A DNA stretch of 64,000 nucleotides. It comes from Arion vulgaris (taxonomy: Eukaryota; Mollusca; Gastropoda; Stylommatophora; Arionidae). The notes beneath the pieces were generated by a model, which was not told where the DNA came from, ran no database searches, and saw nothing but the letters and a program-made list of their open reading frames with translations. The stretch covers positions 75,877,865 to 75,941,864 of the forward strand of contig CM036753.1 of the NCBI GenBank assembly GCA_020796225.1, written 5' to 3'. Of the stretch, positions 33,680-44,680 are shown piece after piece. A program made the translations under genes and the position numbers. Within the stretch, counting starts at the first letter, position 1. Each line of letters opens with the position of its first letter.

Positions 33680-34330
33680 GCCTCACAGCGTCAGGTCAGG
33701 AAGAGATTTCTAAAACGGGCCCTAGTATGCGCTTCGTAGATAGTCTCTTTCGTCGCCTCTGTTATCTCTGAGGTCCATCTTTTGCGTGGCCGGCCTTTTG
33801 CTTTGTACCCATTGTATCGGAGCAGCATTGCTCTTTGAGGTGCACTGTCTGATGGTAATCTGCTTACGTGACCGAACCATTTAATTTGTTGTTTCTTGAT
33901 GAAGTCTAGTACTGATGTTGTACCCACTTTTTCCTGATGTCTTCATTTCTCAACCGGTCTCTTCTTGTTACACCCAGCATTCTGCGTAGACACTTCATCT
34001 CTGTTGTGACTAGTTTTCTTCTATCGTTTGTTGTCAGCGTCCAGGTTTGGCACTGGTAACATAATGTGGGAGAAAGATTGTGTTGAACATTGCTCTTTTG
34101 TGTTCATGGTGACGTGTTTGCATCTTAAAATTGGCGCCATTTGCCCTATCATTTGATTTGCTTTGTTGCATCTGTGTTGAATTTCATTAGTTATTCTTCC
34201 ATTTGCTGAATGATGACAAGTTTAAGATATCAAATTTGCTTCCCTACTTTCTACATGTGCAGAGTTGCATTTCTTGTTGTCAGACTTTCACTATATAAAC
34301 CATATATCTGTCCAACTCTGATGATGTCAT
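33680..34330 (-). pseudogene. LINE-D 3' part, longest LINE remnant
   Basis: The - strand reads, with a few frame breaks: NGRITNEIQHRCNKANQMIG, QMAPILRCKHVTMNTKEQ, CLRRMLGVTRRDRLRNEDIR, DFIKKQQIKWFGHVSRLPSD, and GYKAKGRPRKRWTSEITEAT. It thus covers the whole post-palm region of the RT ORF to near the end. The open frame 33927-33691 holds the C-terminus. Confidence 0.85.
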
Positions 34331-34513
34331 TTATTCAGAACTTGTTTCGTTACAGTATACATTCACCAGCTCAATTCTGACCTTTTATGATACATACCCT
34401 AACCCGCAGCCACCCAGTATACCAGTAAATATAAGTTGATTTTTCTCTTATTTCTCTTGTCTTACTTCCCTGAGTGGTAAAGTTATTTAATCCCAGACAT
34501 AGTACCTGCGTTT

Positions 34514-34749
34514 ATGCTAGGACAGTGCCGGTCTGCCCAGCGTGTTCGTAGCGCGTTGGACTACCGGTGACTATCCCTCTGTGTGTGCGGGTTCAATTCC
34601 GCGGGATGGCAGAAAAGCCACAGATTCCCAGATTTACGGTGTTCGTGGCACCGAACCGAAGGGTTACGATGTCCATGACACTGAGCCGAAGAGCTGAAAA
34701 GCTCAAGTGCTTCTGGATCGGAAAAAAAAAAAAAAAATGCTAGGACAGT
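34514..34749 (+). mobile_element. SINE-3 copy with perfect 13-bp target-site duplication
   Basis: ATGCTAGGACAGT at 34514-34526 and 34737-34749 flank a full SINE-3: cgtgttcgtagcgcgttgga head, gcgggttcaattccgcggga B box, a poly-A tail of about sixteen. The perfect duplication and intact A tail suggest a relatively recent insertion. Confidence 0.93.
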
Positions 34750-35270
34750 ATAGGAAAATACTTGTAGATCACAGATGGGAGGCAGAGCATACATTTTATA
34801 CTCTCTTAGATAAGTCTCTTTTGTGGACTTGAGTCCAATATTTCTCGATTCTCTCAGTATAAGTTCGTGGTTTAAAGTTTCCATATGGCGTTCTTTATTC
34901 TAGAACCGTTTGACTTTCACTTCAAAGCCTGTTTTGTGAGTCCTTGATCATTTCTTCTCAGAGTAGGCCCAACATATCTTCATCTTCTCGTACAATACAG
35001 AATACCTAGATGTTAATAAGAGCAACATACACAAATATAGATAGATGTAAAATACAGATTTGTATGACATTCTTGAATATTATAATTGTAGATTACAACT
35101 GAAAGTATTATTTGCTATTCTTAACTTCTGAATATTCTTCTTTCTCATTCAATCGCAGACGTCAACTTAAGATTTTTAAAGTAGTGACCCGTCTTAAGTT
35201 TCAAGACTACAAATAGATGTTCGGAAATCAATAAATCTGAAATGTCTAAAGACGAAGAATTGATTTCATT
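34750..35270. other. AT-rich single-copy sequence
   Basis: Nothing recognised. Confidence 0.4.
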
Positions 35271-35584
35271 TGCACCAGGGTTTACCAGTATGCTCGGGGG
35301 ACTGCCTAGAGTAGTTGATAGTAGCTCGGCCTGCTAGCTGTGAGACGCCTCATAGCTCGGGTTCGAACCTACTGTCCGGCATTTGTTCGAGTCCCCTGGT
35401 CTTACTCAGGACGATAACGTGAGTACCTCTGAAGTCGGAGAAAATCTGCCTGTATGGCGAGGGAATACTAATTACGAGTACATTGAGCACACGGCTGTCA
35501 GTGTAATGTAATTTACAATGTGCACGCTGCTGCCATTGTAAGAAATTGAAAACAAACGGATTTTCACGCAAAAATCAGTTTCAG
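35271..35584 (+). mobile_element. tRNA-headed SINE with SINE-8-like body
   Basis: Head region gctcgggttcgaacctactg (B box) followed by the SINE-8 body: acctctgaagtcggagaaaa and cctgtatggcgagggaatac. It suggests that SINE-8 is the body of a tRNA-headed SINE. Confidence 0.5.
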
Positions 35585-35920
35585 AGATGAAACTTGAGTT
35601 GAAAGCGGACGAAAAAAAACCCAGTATGCTCGGTCCCTCTCCGCATAATTGGCTTGCTACCGTGAGTATTGCACAAAGCACCATCTTCATAGCTCCGGCA
35701 ACAATCCTAGGGGTCTCTGGGGAAAAATGTACTCGTGAACAAAACAGCCTCGGTCTCAATTCGAACCCACGACCTTCGGAACGCAAGGCAGAGTCTTAGC
35801 CACAGAGGCGTAGCCACTTCGTCGCTTAGCCACAGAGGCGTAGCCACTTCGTCGCTTAGCCACAGAGGCGTAGCCACTTCGTCGCTTAGCCACAGAGGCG
35901 TAGCCACTTAGCCACAGAGA
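35585..35920 (-). mobile_element. SINE-2 copy with amplified A-box head
   Basis: Body reversed (cagtatgctcggtccctctc, gagtattgcacaaagcacca, tcgaacccacgaccttcgga). The head is at the right and contains the 30-bp tandem array 35815-35910, ending agagatc. Confidence 0.85.
35815..35910. repeat. 30-bp tandem array of a SINE A-box
   Basis: About 3.5 copies of cttagccacagaggcgtagc then cacttcgtcg. Reversed, each unit contains the tRNA-like tggctaag / tggctacg start of SINE-2. Confidence 0.9.
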
Positions 35921-36062
35921 TCAAAACCAATGTTCAAAAATTGTCATATTGACAACCTATCTATAACTGAATAGAGCACAGATAACACAATAAATCTCAC
36001 ATTATTTTAACAAGTTAATACAATACAAGACCGTTTTATTAATCTCTATAACGTTTTTTTAA

Positions 36063-36590
36063 ATTTTAAATGCGTTCGCCAGCAATGAATTCAGGAGTAC
36101 TCATGACATCTGATATGGCACATCTGACTGATCTATGCACGAAAACTTGTGTATCTTACCACCAGTGTCCTTTGTCATTCAGGCGAGCATTCATGAGTAC
36201 TCATGGCATCTGATATGGCACATCTGACTGATCTATGCACGAAAACTTGTGTATCTTACCACCAGTGTCCTTTGTCCTTCAGGCGAGCATTCAGGAGTAC
36301 TCATGGCATCTGATATGGCACATCTGATGACATCACGAAAACTGTGTATCTCACAAGTGTCTTGTCCTTCAGGCGACATTCAGGAGTACTCATGGCATCT
36401 GATATGGCCATCTGACTGACTATAGAAAACTTGTATCTTACCAATGTCCTTGTCCTTCAGGCGAGCATTCAGGAGTACTCATGGCATCTGATATGGCACA
36501 TCTGACTGATCTATGCACGAAAACTTGTGTATCTTATATGTGTCCTTTGTCCTCAGGTGAGTCATCAGGATACTTGTAATTTAGATTCCA
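36063..36590 (-). repeat. 100-bp tandem array derived from SINE-8
   Basis: About five copies. The unit contains catctgatatggcacatctg, actgatctatgcacgaaaac and tgtcctttgtccttcaggcg, which correspond to the reversed SINE-8 sequence at 32395-32516. Copies three and four (36300-36460) carry many small deletions. Confidence 0.9.
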
Positions 36591-36939
36591 AGTAAAGGAT
36601 GTCAGTAGCCCAACCGGGACAACATATTGTTTTTGTTTCTTTGGGACAACGTTGGTCTAGACACGAATTCACAGCAGTAACCACTAACGCAGCCGTTATC
36701 AGCATTGCTATCTGCGAAACTCCAACCCCATCCCCACCCCTCCCCTCCCCTTCCACCTTTTCTCATATACAAATGGATCCACTATGAACAGCAAACCTAC
36801 TGTTCATATTTATTTTTGTTTTAAAACAATAAAAAGGTAACGCAAATTTGACAAATTTATGTGTTGGAAAATCAATCAAAACTTGGTCAGAATATCTAAA
36901 AGTAGAATTTTTCAAATAACATCAATAAATAGCTTGTCC
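36591..36939. other. single-copy sequence
   Basis: A weak reversed tRNA-like head may lie near 36680; otherwise only a C-rich stretch (36722-36760). Confidence 0.35.
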
Positions 36940-37330
36940 TGAGCAGAACTTAGCCATTTTAACAGTGCTTCGTAATTTATCTCTCTCATTTGCCAGTTGT
37001 TCCGCCTTTACAGACGTCATGCTCAAATCAGCAGTTACATCCCGAATTCATCTTCTCCGTGGTCATCCTCTTCTCCTATTTGCAGTGATGTCTTCTTCCA
37101 TAACGGTTTTTTCCAACCCTTCAAGTCTTCTTATAGGTCCAAAATACTACAATTTTCTCATCTTTTTTTGCCCCATCAGCCAGTTTTCTTTGATTTTAAG
37201 TAGCAATAGTATATACGAAACTGCCATCTGTAACCACCGCTTACGGTCAATGAAATGTTTTGCTACACCATATTATGTTTCAACATGTAAAAGTCATCAG
37301 AACTTACATATATTCTTTATTATTCTAAAC
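36940..37330 (-). pseudogene. LINE-H 3' fragment
   Basis: Parallel to 27170-27720 over its length (acgtcatgctcaaatcagca, catcttctccgtggtcatcc, ttctccaacc-like). The - strand reads LKWLSSAQDK at its end; full of stops. Confidence 0.7.
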
Positions 37331-37499
37331 AGAACATGCACATATAAAAGCGAATGAAAAGATTAATGTCTTTGAGATATGAAACAAGTGGACAAACGTT
37401 CACTCTCGACTGGTTCCGAGCCATTTCTGCCGAGATGTAAAGAGCCATATGGAGAAACACGGTGCAATGAAGGGAATCCTTCGCCATTGTTATGTGTGA

Positions 37500-37672
37500 T
37501 ATACTGTGCTGTTAATAACTCAAATTGAACACGGGACCTACGTTTTATTGTCCATCTCTGATATGACTAGGAACTCGATCTCACCTACAATGAGATAAGG
37601 GATCTCTGGTAAAATATACCGATGGCTCCACAAGGAAGCGAACTGAGTACATTTACAACGAAAGACTCCAAC
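37500..37672 (-). mobile_element. SINE-1 5' half
   Basis: tgaacacgggacctacgttt, atgactaggaactcgatctc, gggatctctggtaaaatata, gcgaactgagtacattt. Confidence 0.75.
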
Positions 37673-37714
37673 TGTGGCAACATATGAATGTGAAGCAAGG
37701 ACCATACAAGCATT

Positions 37715-37995
37715 CAGGTGAGTGTCCCTTACATAACGTTGCTCTCTTTGCATCGCATCTGAAATTCACTCTGTCTCTAGCCAGTTCACCCACTTTGTCG
37801 ATGGTCATATTCATGATTTCTTTAATATCTTGTAGCCAACGTCTTCTTGGTCTGCCTCTGCGTCCTGGGACCCTGCCTCCAAAATTGCTCTCTCCAGGCT
37901 TGATGTCGCCAAAGTATCTAATTTTGCTGTATAGTATATTGTTTATCAGCCAATTGTCTATGAAATAAAAGTTTTTTACATTCATTTTGCCCCCT
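37715..37995 (-). pseudogene. LINE-I 3' fragment
   Basis: The - strand frame 38033-37653 reads LYSKIRYFGDIKPGESNFGG, RVPGRRGRPRRRWLQDIKEI, MNMTIDKVGELARDRVNFRC and DAKRATLCKGHS: FGHI motif, RGRPRRRW basic block and a terminal A.DR..FR, typical of LINE ORF2 ends. Open over 126 codons but lacks the RT domain. Confidence 0.8.
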
Positions 37996-38304
37996 CCTGG
38001 AACTGTACACTTATGGCTGCTAGTGACGATCATATTTTGTTAACAGCAGATGCTCGTTCTGTACTAAACTGGAAGACTTACAAGGGTCGTTCTGATTTCA
38101 GTTAAGTTGTATCTATATGTGATCACTACAGTCTAACTAGATGAAACCACCGCTAGATCACCTACTCAGTAGATCCGACAAGGATCCCTAGTTTTATTTA
38201 AACTCAGAAAGTCGCGTAACTTTTTTAAACTGGTTAAACTAGAAAGTTGATCATACAGAGATTTGAAACATTATATAAAAACTTCAGATAGAAAATATTA
38301 GTTG
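37996..38304. other. single-copy sequence
   Basis: Nothing recognised. Confidence 0.4.
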
Positions 38305-38447
38305 CAAAGTGGTTAAGTGGTTAAGTGGTTAAAGAGTTTACTTTGCATTCTGAAGGCCGTGAGTTCGAATTCAGACAGTGTCTTTTGACTCACGTGTGCT
38401 TTTTTTCTGGAGATTACTAAAATTGTTGCTGGAGCTAAGGAGTTCGG
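38305..38447 (+). mobile_element. SINE-2 5' part with triplicated ttaagtgg
   Basis: The 8-bp unit ggttaagt is repeated three times in the A-box (38310-38335), followed by ccgtgagttcgaattcagac (B box) and gctggagctaaggagttcgg. Confidence 0.75.
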
Positions 38448-38579
38448 ACTTAAGTTATCATCCATCTCCGAAAGGACTAGGAACTTGATCTGATCTATAC
38501 TCAGATCAATGAACTCTGAAATAATATCCAGATGGCTCCACGAGGGAACGAACCTAGTATTTCTACGCCACAGAGACCC
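38440..38579 (-). mobile_element. SINE-1 5' half, fused to SINE-2
   Basis: Reversed SINE-1 from its middle (aaggactaggaacttgatct) to the head (ctacgccacagagacccc). It abuts SINE-2 on its left and SINE-3 on its right. Confidence 0.75.
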
Positions 38580-38580
38580 C

Positions 38581-38760
38581 GTAACCCTTCGGCTCGGTGC
38601 CATGGACATCGTAACCCTTCGGTTCGGTGCCACGAACACCGTAAATCTGGGGAATCTGTGGCTTTTTCTGCCATCCCGCAGAATTGAACCCGCACACACA
38701 GAGGGATAGTTACCCGTAGTCCAACGCGCTACGAACACGCTGGACAGACGGGTATAGGAG
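38581..38760 (-). mobile_element. SINE-3 copy
   Basis: Reversed, lacking the poly-A end. The gtaacccttcggctcggtgc segment is present twice (38581 and about 38609), an internal duplication of the family. Confidence 0.8.
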
Positions 38761-39364
38761 GTGGTCTTATCGTGAGAATGCAGTCTGTAGTTAACAGAGA
38801 ACATAATCAATTGATAACATTTGAGGGGCACACCGTGTTTATGCTCCTGATAAAGCTCTTTACATGCCGATATATTATCCCTGAGTTAGTTTGCGGTTAT
38901 TATCGCATTTATTTGCCAGTTTGTTTGCCTCTTATTTTCTAGGGAAGTTCTAATGAAATGAAGTCCATTGTATCATCATTTTTTATGAGATGATCGTCCT
39001 GTGTCATTCCCAATGGCATTGACAACAAAATTCCCAGACAAGCATCTGCTCGTTGAGCTCTTCAGACGAGTTTTTGTTTTCCCATCCAAATTATCATTGT
39101 TCCCTTTATGTCCTCTTTGTATCGGTAGCCATTAAAATGGTCTCATGTCATTTAGGAAAGATAGCTGGCCGTGTTCTTAAAAACGCCTCGTCTGTAGGGC
39201 TAGGCAATGCTTCTCACCAAAAATAAAAGCTTGTGGTTTGAATCTTCTTGTGTCTGGTAATTTTTGTTTTCTCCAGAAGCCCCTAATACTTGTTCTCTGT
39301 CTATTTATTGATCATATTCTTTGGCTCTGATGCTTCCCCTGGGGTTCTTAAAATTCCTTTATTC
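38761..39364. other. single-copy sequence
   Basis: About 600 bases; nothing recognised. Confidence 0.35.
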
Positions 39365-39369
39365 TCCCA

Positions 39370-39998
39370 GATGTATAACAGAAATTAAAAAGAGAATAGG
39401 AATGGCCAAGAAAAATTTCAATAGTATGAGAAAGTTACTGACATCCAAATAAATTACAAACAGGCTAAAAATGAGAATGATCAAATGTTAAATATATCCT
39501 ATATTAATGTATGGCTTGGAAATATGGACAATGAACAAGCAGTTAGAAGTCAGGATTGATGCATTTGAGATGTGGATATATAGAAGAATAAGCAGAGTTT
39601 CATGGACAGAAAAACAGACAAATAAACAAGTTTTAGGAAAACTAGGCATGAAGAAACAATTATTAAAAGAAATAAAATTCAGACAAGTAAAGTATTTTGC
39701 AAGAGAGAAGAAGAGATGGAAGAAGTTTGTTGAAGACATGTGCTCCGATGGGAGTTGAAAGGTGATGATGATGATGAAAGTATTTTGGACACATAAAAAG
39801 ACATGCCATCATGATAAAATCTTTACTAGAGGGGAAAGTTGAGGGGGAAGAGCAAGAGGAAGACCGAGAGATAAGTGGGAGGGAAACTTTAAGAAATGGA
39901 CAGGTTACAGTCTGGCAGAGTGCAGCACCAAGGCGAAAGACAGAGGATGCTGGAGATTCATTGCAGCCAACTTTCGATGTGGAGACAGCACCTGATGA
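39370..39998 (+). pseudogene. LINE-K 3' end interrupted by a LINE-C tail
   Basis: Before the insertion: YGLEIWTMNKQLEVRIDAFE, MWIYRRISRVSWTEKQTNKQ, LLKEIKFRQVKYF. After it: KYFGH-like start, IKRHAIMIKSLLEGKVEG, a shifted GRPRDKW block, WTGYSLAE and AKDRGCWRFIAANF, then a (GAT)n tail. This is the C-terminal region of a LINE ORF2. Confidence 0.82.
39689..39787 (+). mobile_element. 77-bp LINE-C insertion with 11-bp target-site duplication
   Basis: AAAGTATTTTG at 39689-39699 and again at 39777-39787 flanks a 77-bp insert. The insert is the extreme 3' end of LINE-C: frame REKKRWKKFVEDMCSDGS, stop, (GAT)n. It splits LINE-K at KYFGH. A very short 5'-truncated retroposition. Confidence 0.88.
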
Positions 39999-40212
39999 TG
40001 ATGATGATTCTTCTCTCATCACTGTTTTTTCAAAGAATATTTGTTTATACTGATCTGACTTCATTTTACTTAAAGTAGCATTCACCCATTGATGCTACTG
40101 TCCTGTAATGTTTACGCACATAAGCACATGACTATTCACAGAGTGTGTATCATTATTCTTAAGAGCATCATCTCTGCTGCTGCAAGCAATGCCACTAATG
40201 TTTCTTTCAAAA

Positions 40213-40414
40213 AGATTCATTATAAAATTTTAAAAATAAAAATTCCTACAAAAATATCTTCACAATCTTCAAAATTACATCGGGACCCTCAATGGTGCTA
40301 CGGAGTTCGTGCACTGCAGCTGATATCTTTCTGTGTAAGAATGAGATCGGAGCACACATGGTTACTCACCGAAGTGCAATGATGATGGTGCTATCAATCA
40401 AATAATCAATCAAT
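40213..40414 (+). mobile_element. SINE-1 3' half
   Basis: aaatatcttcacaatcttca, ggtgctacggagttcgtgca, gatatctttctgtgtaagaa and an ATCA-type tail. Confidence 0.8.
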
Positions 40415-40786
40415 CTACCTATCATTTCTTTTGAAATTCTTACTTAACTTATAAATCACCACAGTCACGTCTTTTCATTTTCTTCCACTTCTTGGTTTGC
40501 CATGGAAATTGCGTTTGTTATGTAGTGTCTCGGGTACAGACTGAAATAATCTGCGTTTTTCTGCCCAATAGAATCGTTTTCAACCCCGCCTTTTTTAACA
40601 CGGATTTATCTCTGATTTTTTTAACGATAGTTTTTTCCCTCCCTATACTGCAGGGACAGGGATACAGCAAAGTTCAAGAGCTTCCACTTGAAAGTGCAGT
40701 AGGATCTGATTCAGATCTGGTTTGCTGACTCTGACATCTGGTACACTGTGCCTTATACCCATGAATCTGCATAATCATTACATTTT
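40415..40786. other. single-copy sequence
   Basis: Nothing recognised. Confidence 0.4.
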
Positions 40787-40930
40787 CTTCTTCTTGCGCT
40801 CGCTCGCTATGAATTCAGAAATAGACATGGCGCTATGGGTGGCGCGTCTGGCTGATTTTTGCTTGAAATGTTGCTTTCCTTTTTTACCATACAAGCGTGG
40901 TTTCTCCTACTTCAGAAGTAGTTGATAACG
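40787..40930 (-). mobile_element. SINE-8 copy
   Basis: cttcttcttgcgctcgctcg (reversed tail), ctatgaattcagaaatagac, gtggcgcgtctggctgattt, ctacttcagaagtagttg. Confidence 0.7.
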
Positions 40931-41035
40931 TCTCAGTCCTGACATTGAAAAATAATTTCATAGGATCCATAATGTTTGTAAGTAACTTATGATGTTTCTA
41001 ATACATTTGTTGAATGCTGCTGACTTGGGTAATCT

Positions 41036-41287
41036 TCATCTTCTTCTTTGCGTTCGTTCTTTACGAACAATTTTAATCACTCTATGTGATATGTTTGATC
41101 TTTACCAAGAACGTGTATACGTTGCACATTGATTTGGTAGGCCCTAAACGCATAGACTTCTACACGTTTAGGACACGTACATCCGATTTCAGCCAAACCT
41201 CCTTAGTCGACTCTTACGACATGCGTGGCAGGTAACAGTGGCTCTATTCTTTACACTCCAAATTTGGGCCCCGGTAACCACTCTGGG
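41036..41287 (-). mobile_element. SINE-5 copy
   Basis: cttcttctttgcgttcgttc, gaacgtgtatacgttgcaca, cttctacacgtttaggacac, ccaaatttgggccccggtaa. Confidence 0.87.
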
Positions 41288-41849
41288 GTCTTGGATAATT
41301 AGATACGCTCTTACAATAGAGATCATCAGGATTTAGCAATATTTAGTAACAAGTCTGTTATGTTTCTTCACTGGAATTAATTAGATGTGGGAAGAGAGAG
41401 AGCAACCTTCCTACTGTCCAAACAAAAAGTATAAATCGTATGATTTATGGCAATGTTGCAAGATCATTAAGAAAACAATAGATACTAAAGTAAGCAAATT
41501 GTAAACTGTTAGAGGCTAAACATTTCAATACATTATAGTAACTTAAATAAGGTATTCATTAGTTGTTAAACTTGTTTGTTGAGTAGATTGTGTCTCGTGC
41601 TTTGTTTTTGTTGCTGTTTTGATCTCTGGGTGATAAGCAAGTAAATATTCTTTCTCGATGCTGTCACATGGGGTTTTGGAACATCTCTGTGACTCCACCC
41701 ACAAAAGTGTTTCATATGTCCCAGGTCTCTATACGTTGTTCTAAACAACACCGCACGTGTGTGTGTACTCATCTCTCTTTTCTTACACTCACTGGGAGGA
41801 TCCCTTTGCGTTTTCTGTATCAATTACAACTCTCATGAAAGTGGCACAA
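41288..41849. other. single-copy sequence upstream of the promoter-like island
   Basis: No repeat recognised; rises in GC towards 41850. Confidence 0.4.
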
Positions 41850-42240
41850 GGGCCAACAAAATTTACGCCCAAGTCGTGGTTTGGACCCTGATTGGTCTCC
41901 ATCGCGACTGACAGGGCGAGTCCCCGGCGTCAGGGGGCGGTAGCTTATCGCGTGCTGTCGTCTAGAGAGCTCCCATTGGTCGGAGACGCGGGTTCCGCGG
42001 TGACTGCGCCCTCGTGGGACTGGCTGTCTCTAGGGTAGGGAGGGGATTAGCGGGGAGTGAGGAAAGCAACAAAAGACATACCCGAGAGAGTTTCTCCCTC
42101 AGTACCATGCTCGTGTCTGCATGTGCCCAGCGCTGGGACTTTGTGTGCTCGTAGGAGATATGAGATTTACCGCTAACCCGAACAACTAGAGACCAAGAAG
42201 ATTTACCGTTACCAGGACAACTACAGACCTATGGTAGGAA
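41850..42240 (+). promoter_or_regulatory. GC-rich promoter-like island, candidate COE promoter and 5' exon
   Basis: About 390 bases with clearly higher G+C and CpG content than the surroundings and no similarity to the local repeat families. Inverted CCAAT boxes (ATTGG) lie at 41891-41895 and 41975-41979. There is no convincing TATA box, as is usual for developmental-gene promoters. A donor-like GTAGGA follows ATG at 42231-42233. Joining this end to the acceptor at 51611 would put that ATG in frame with the COE coding exon (six extra residues before MFDL). Position, composition and lack of repeats support a promoter; transcription start and splicing are inference. Confidence 0.5.
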
Positions 42241-43614
42241 CACTCATCCGATCTCTACATCCTTGTGAGAATTTCAACCATGTTTTGTGATTATTGTTGT
42301 CTTCATCGATGTCATATTTTTCTCCGTAGCTGATAAGGTTTCATCAAATCGTTCTACGCTAGAAATATTAACTGTGCTACTTAACTAACATGATTCCCAG
42401 CAATGCCCGAAGAAAGTATTAGTTTACTAGCTTAAACATTTAACTCAAAGTTGAACTCGCATATTTATAACATAAGACTGTAAGTAGCATTAATAATAAC
42501 AATCAGTTGACTTTGTGTTATTTATCCTTCTGTAGGAACAAAATAAATACAAATACACTGAAATATAAGAAATCTAAAATAGTCACTTGACCGATTACTC
42601 TACAATTGTTAAACTATGTTTGTAATAAAAACAATACCGCTAGCGAAAGCATTAATTAAACGCCTAAAGTTATCCATTAAACTTCTTATTTGAATTTATA
42701 TTCTAGCAGTGGTGAGGAGGAGAGAGAGAGAGAGGGAGAGACATAACCCGAAACTAAATAAAATATTGCACGATTTTTAAAGTCTTTTTTTTACAACTAA
42801 ATCTGATTTTTTTTTTGCAATAACGTCGACTAAAGTTTAATACCGTTAATAAAATAAGTTAATTCGATAGAAATTTAAAAGCAAATAAAGTATAGACATT
42901 ATTACAGGTGTTGTCACACACAGATATATTCTTATATAAGACGCGCTATATTATTTTTCATTTGGAGTCCAGGCGTTGCAGGGAACGTGTCTTAACTAAG
43001 CTCTAAAAGACCAATCTTTTAAACACTTCGAAACGGTAACAACCGCAACTGTCATCACCAGCCTGAAGAAATGCATGCGTGAATCGATAGCTATGCACGT
43101 GAAGCTCAGGGGAGATGAATACCTAAGGGAACTGACTGCACCAATCTCTAGCGACCTGGGAAATGCAAGAACGTGCAGGACATCACGTAAGAGGAAGGAT
43201 TATTGCATTACTTGGTTTTTTGAATCCGCGAAAGATCAGAGAGGTGCTTACATAATATGATTGGGGGGTAACATTTTCTTTTACACGTAAAATAAACTAC
43301 CGCTTAAGCACCTATTAAAAGCACTTTAGTGTTATTACGCTTTAGCCGTAAACATGATAAACTTGCATAACGTAAATATTAATCCTCTCTAAGTATTCGT
43401 TTTGTTAACGACTACCGTCATTTAGGAAACTGACAAGTCGTAATAATAAATAATGACATGATAAAACGCAGTAAATTGTATATCAAATACAAAATATCAA
43501 AACACAAAGTGAAGTAGTTTTATACTATAATGGATTAAATTATCATTCTAGAAAAGACACTTTTTTAAAACTGTTGATTTATTGTAGGTTTTTTTACTAT
43601 GTAAAATACGATTT
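42241..43614. other. single-copy AT-rich sequence, presumed 5' intron
   Basis: About 1.4 kb without recognised repeats apart from a short (GA)n at 42719-42738. A 61-codon ORF at 43075-43260 on the + strand resembles nothing I know. A donor-like GTAAGA at 43187 inside it could mark an alternative 5' exon, but there is no other support. Confidence 0.4.
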
Positions 43615-44135
43615 CATCTATCTCCGTATATATGATATACGAGTTTTTAATCTATCTTTCCTATATATGATATACGAGTTTTTACTCTATCTTTCCTATA
43701 TATGATATACGAGTTTTTAATCTATCTTTCCTATATATGATATACGAGTTTTTAATCTATCTTTCCTATATATGATATAAGAGTTTTTAATCTATCTTCC
43801 TATATATGATATACGAGTTTTTATCTATCTTTCCTATATATGATATACGAGTTTTTAATCTATCTTCCTATATATGATATACGAGTTTTTAATCTATCTT
43901 TCCTATATATGATATACGAGTTTTTAATCTATCTTTCCTATATATGATATACGAGTTTTAAATCTATCTTCCTATATATGATATACGAGTTTTTAATCTA
44001 TCTTTCCTATATGATGATAATAAAGTTTTAATCTATCTTTCCTATATATGATATACGAGTTTTTAATCTATCTTTCCTATATATGATATACGAGTTTTTA
44101 ATCTATCTTCCTATATATGATATACGAGTTTAACA
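43615..44135. repeat. 35-bp tandem array
   Basis: About 14-15 copies of ctatctttcctatatatgat plus atacgagtttttaat, with a corrupted patch near 44000-44030. Confidence 0.95.
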
Positions 44136-44308
44136 AAACGAGATCTATCATGTCAAATAAATATAGAAAATATGAGTTATATACACATTCAAACACATAC
44201 ATTAGCGTAATAGTAACTGAGAACAAATTGCCCCGGGCATCTCAGAATGAGAAGTTGAATATTTTAGTGATTATATATTTAATATGATATTAATAATGTG
44301 CTCTATTG

Positions 44309-44375
44309 TGGGAGACTGAGCACCTATGGGTCTGCCCGAAGCGCTGTGACGATAGTTCAGTAACCAATAACCAAT
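44309..44375 (+). mobile_element. SINE 3' end fragment
   Basis: gactgagcacctatgggtct and gtgacgatagttcagtaac resemble the 3' end of the SINE at 12088-12325. Confidence 0.4.
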
Positions 44376-44527
44376 TTGATCGATATACTTATGCTAATAA
44401 AGAGATATCGAGTATGATATGTCAGTAAGCTAGTGGAACAGCTCCCCAAAAGAACTAACGAAAATTATCATTCATTTTGTTACAAATTTCATGTATTGTG
44501 TTTGAATAAGCTAACTAACACTACCCG

Positions 44528-44645
44528 TCAACTTACTTATAATTTGATGTATTCAACATTGCCGTAAACGTTATTCAACTAACTTATAATTTGATGTATT
44601 CAACAATACCGTGAACACTAACCAACTTGACTATAATTTTAAGTG
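44528..44645. repeat. ~52-bp tandem duplication
   Basis: acttataatttgatgtattc occurs twice and a third decayed unit follows (actataattttaagtg). Confidence 0.75.
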
Positions 44646-44680
44646 TACATACAATACGGAGATGTGTGGGTGGGGGAGGG

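Noticed and set aside
38313..38831. 172-codon - strand ORF
   Set aside because: Spans SINE-2, SINE-1 and SINE-3 pieces joined by chance.
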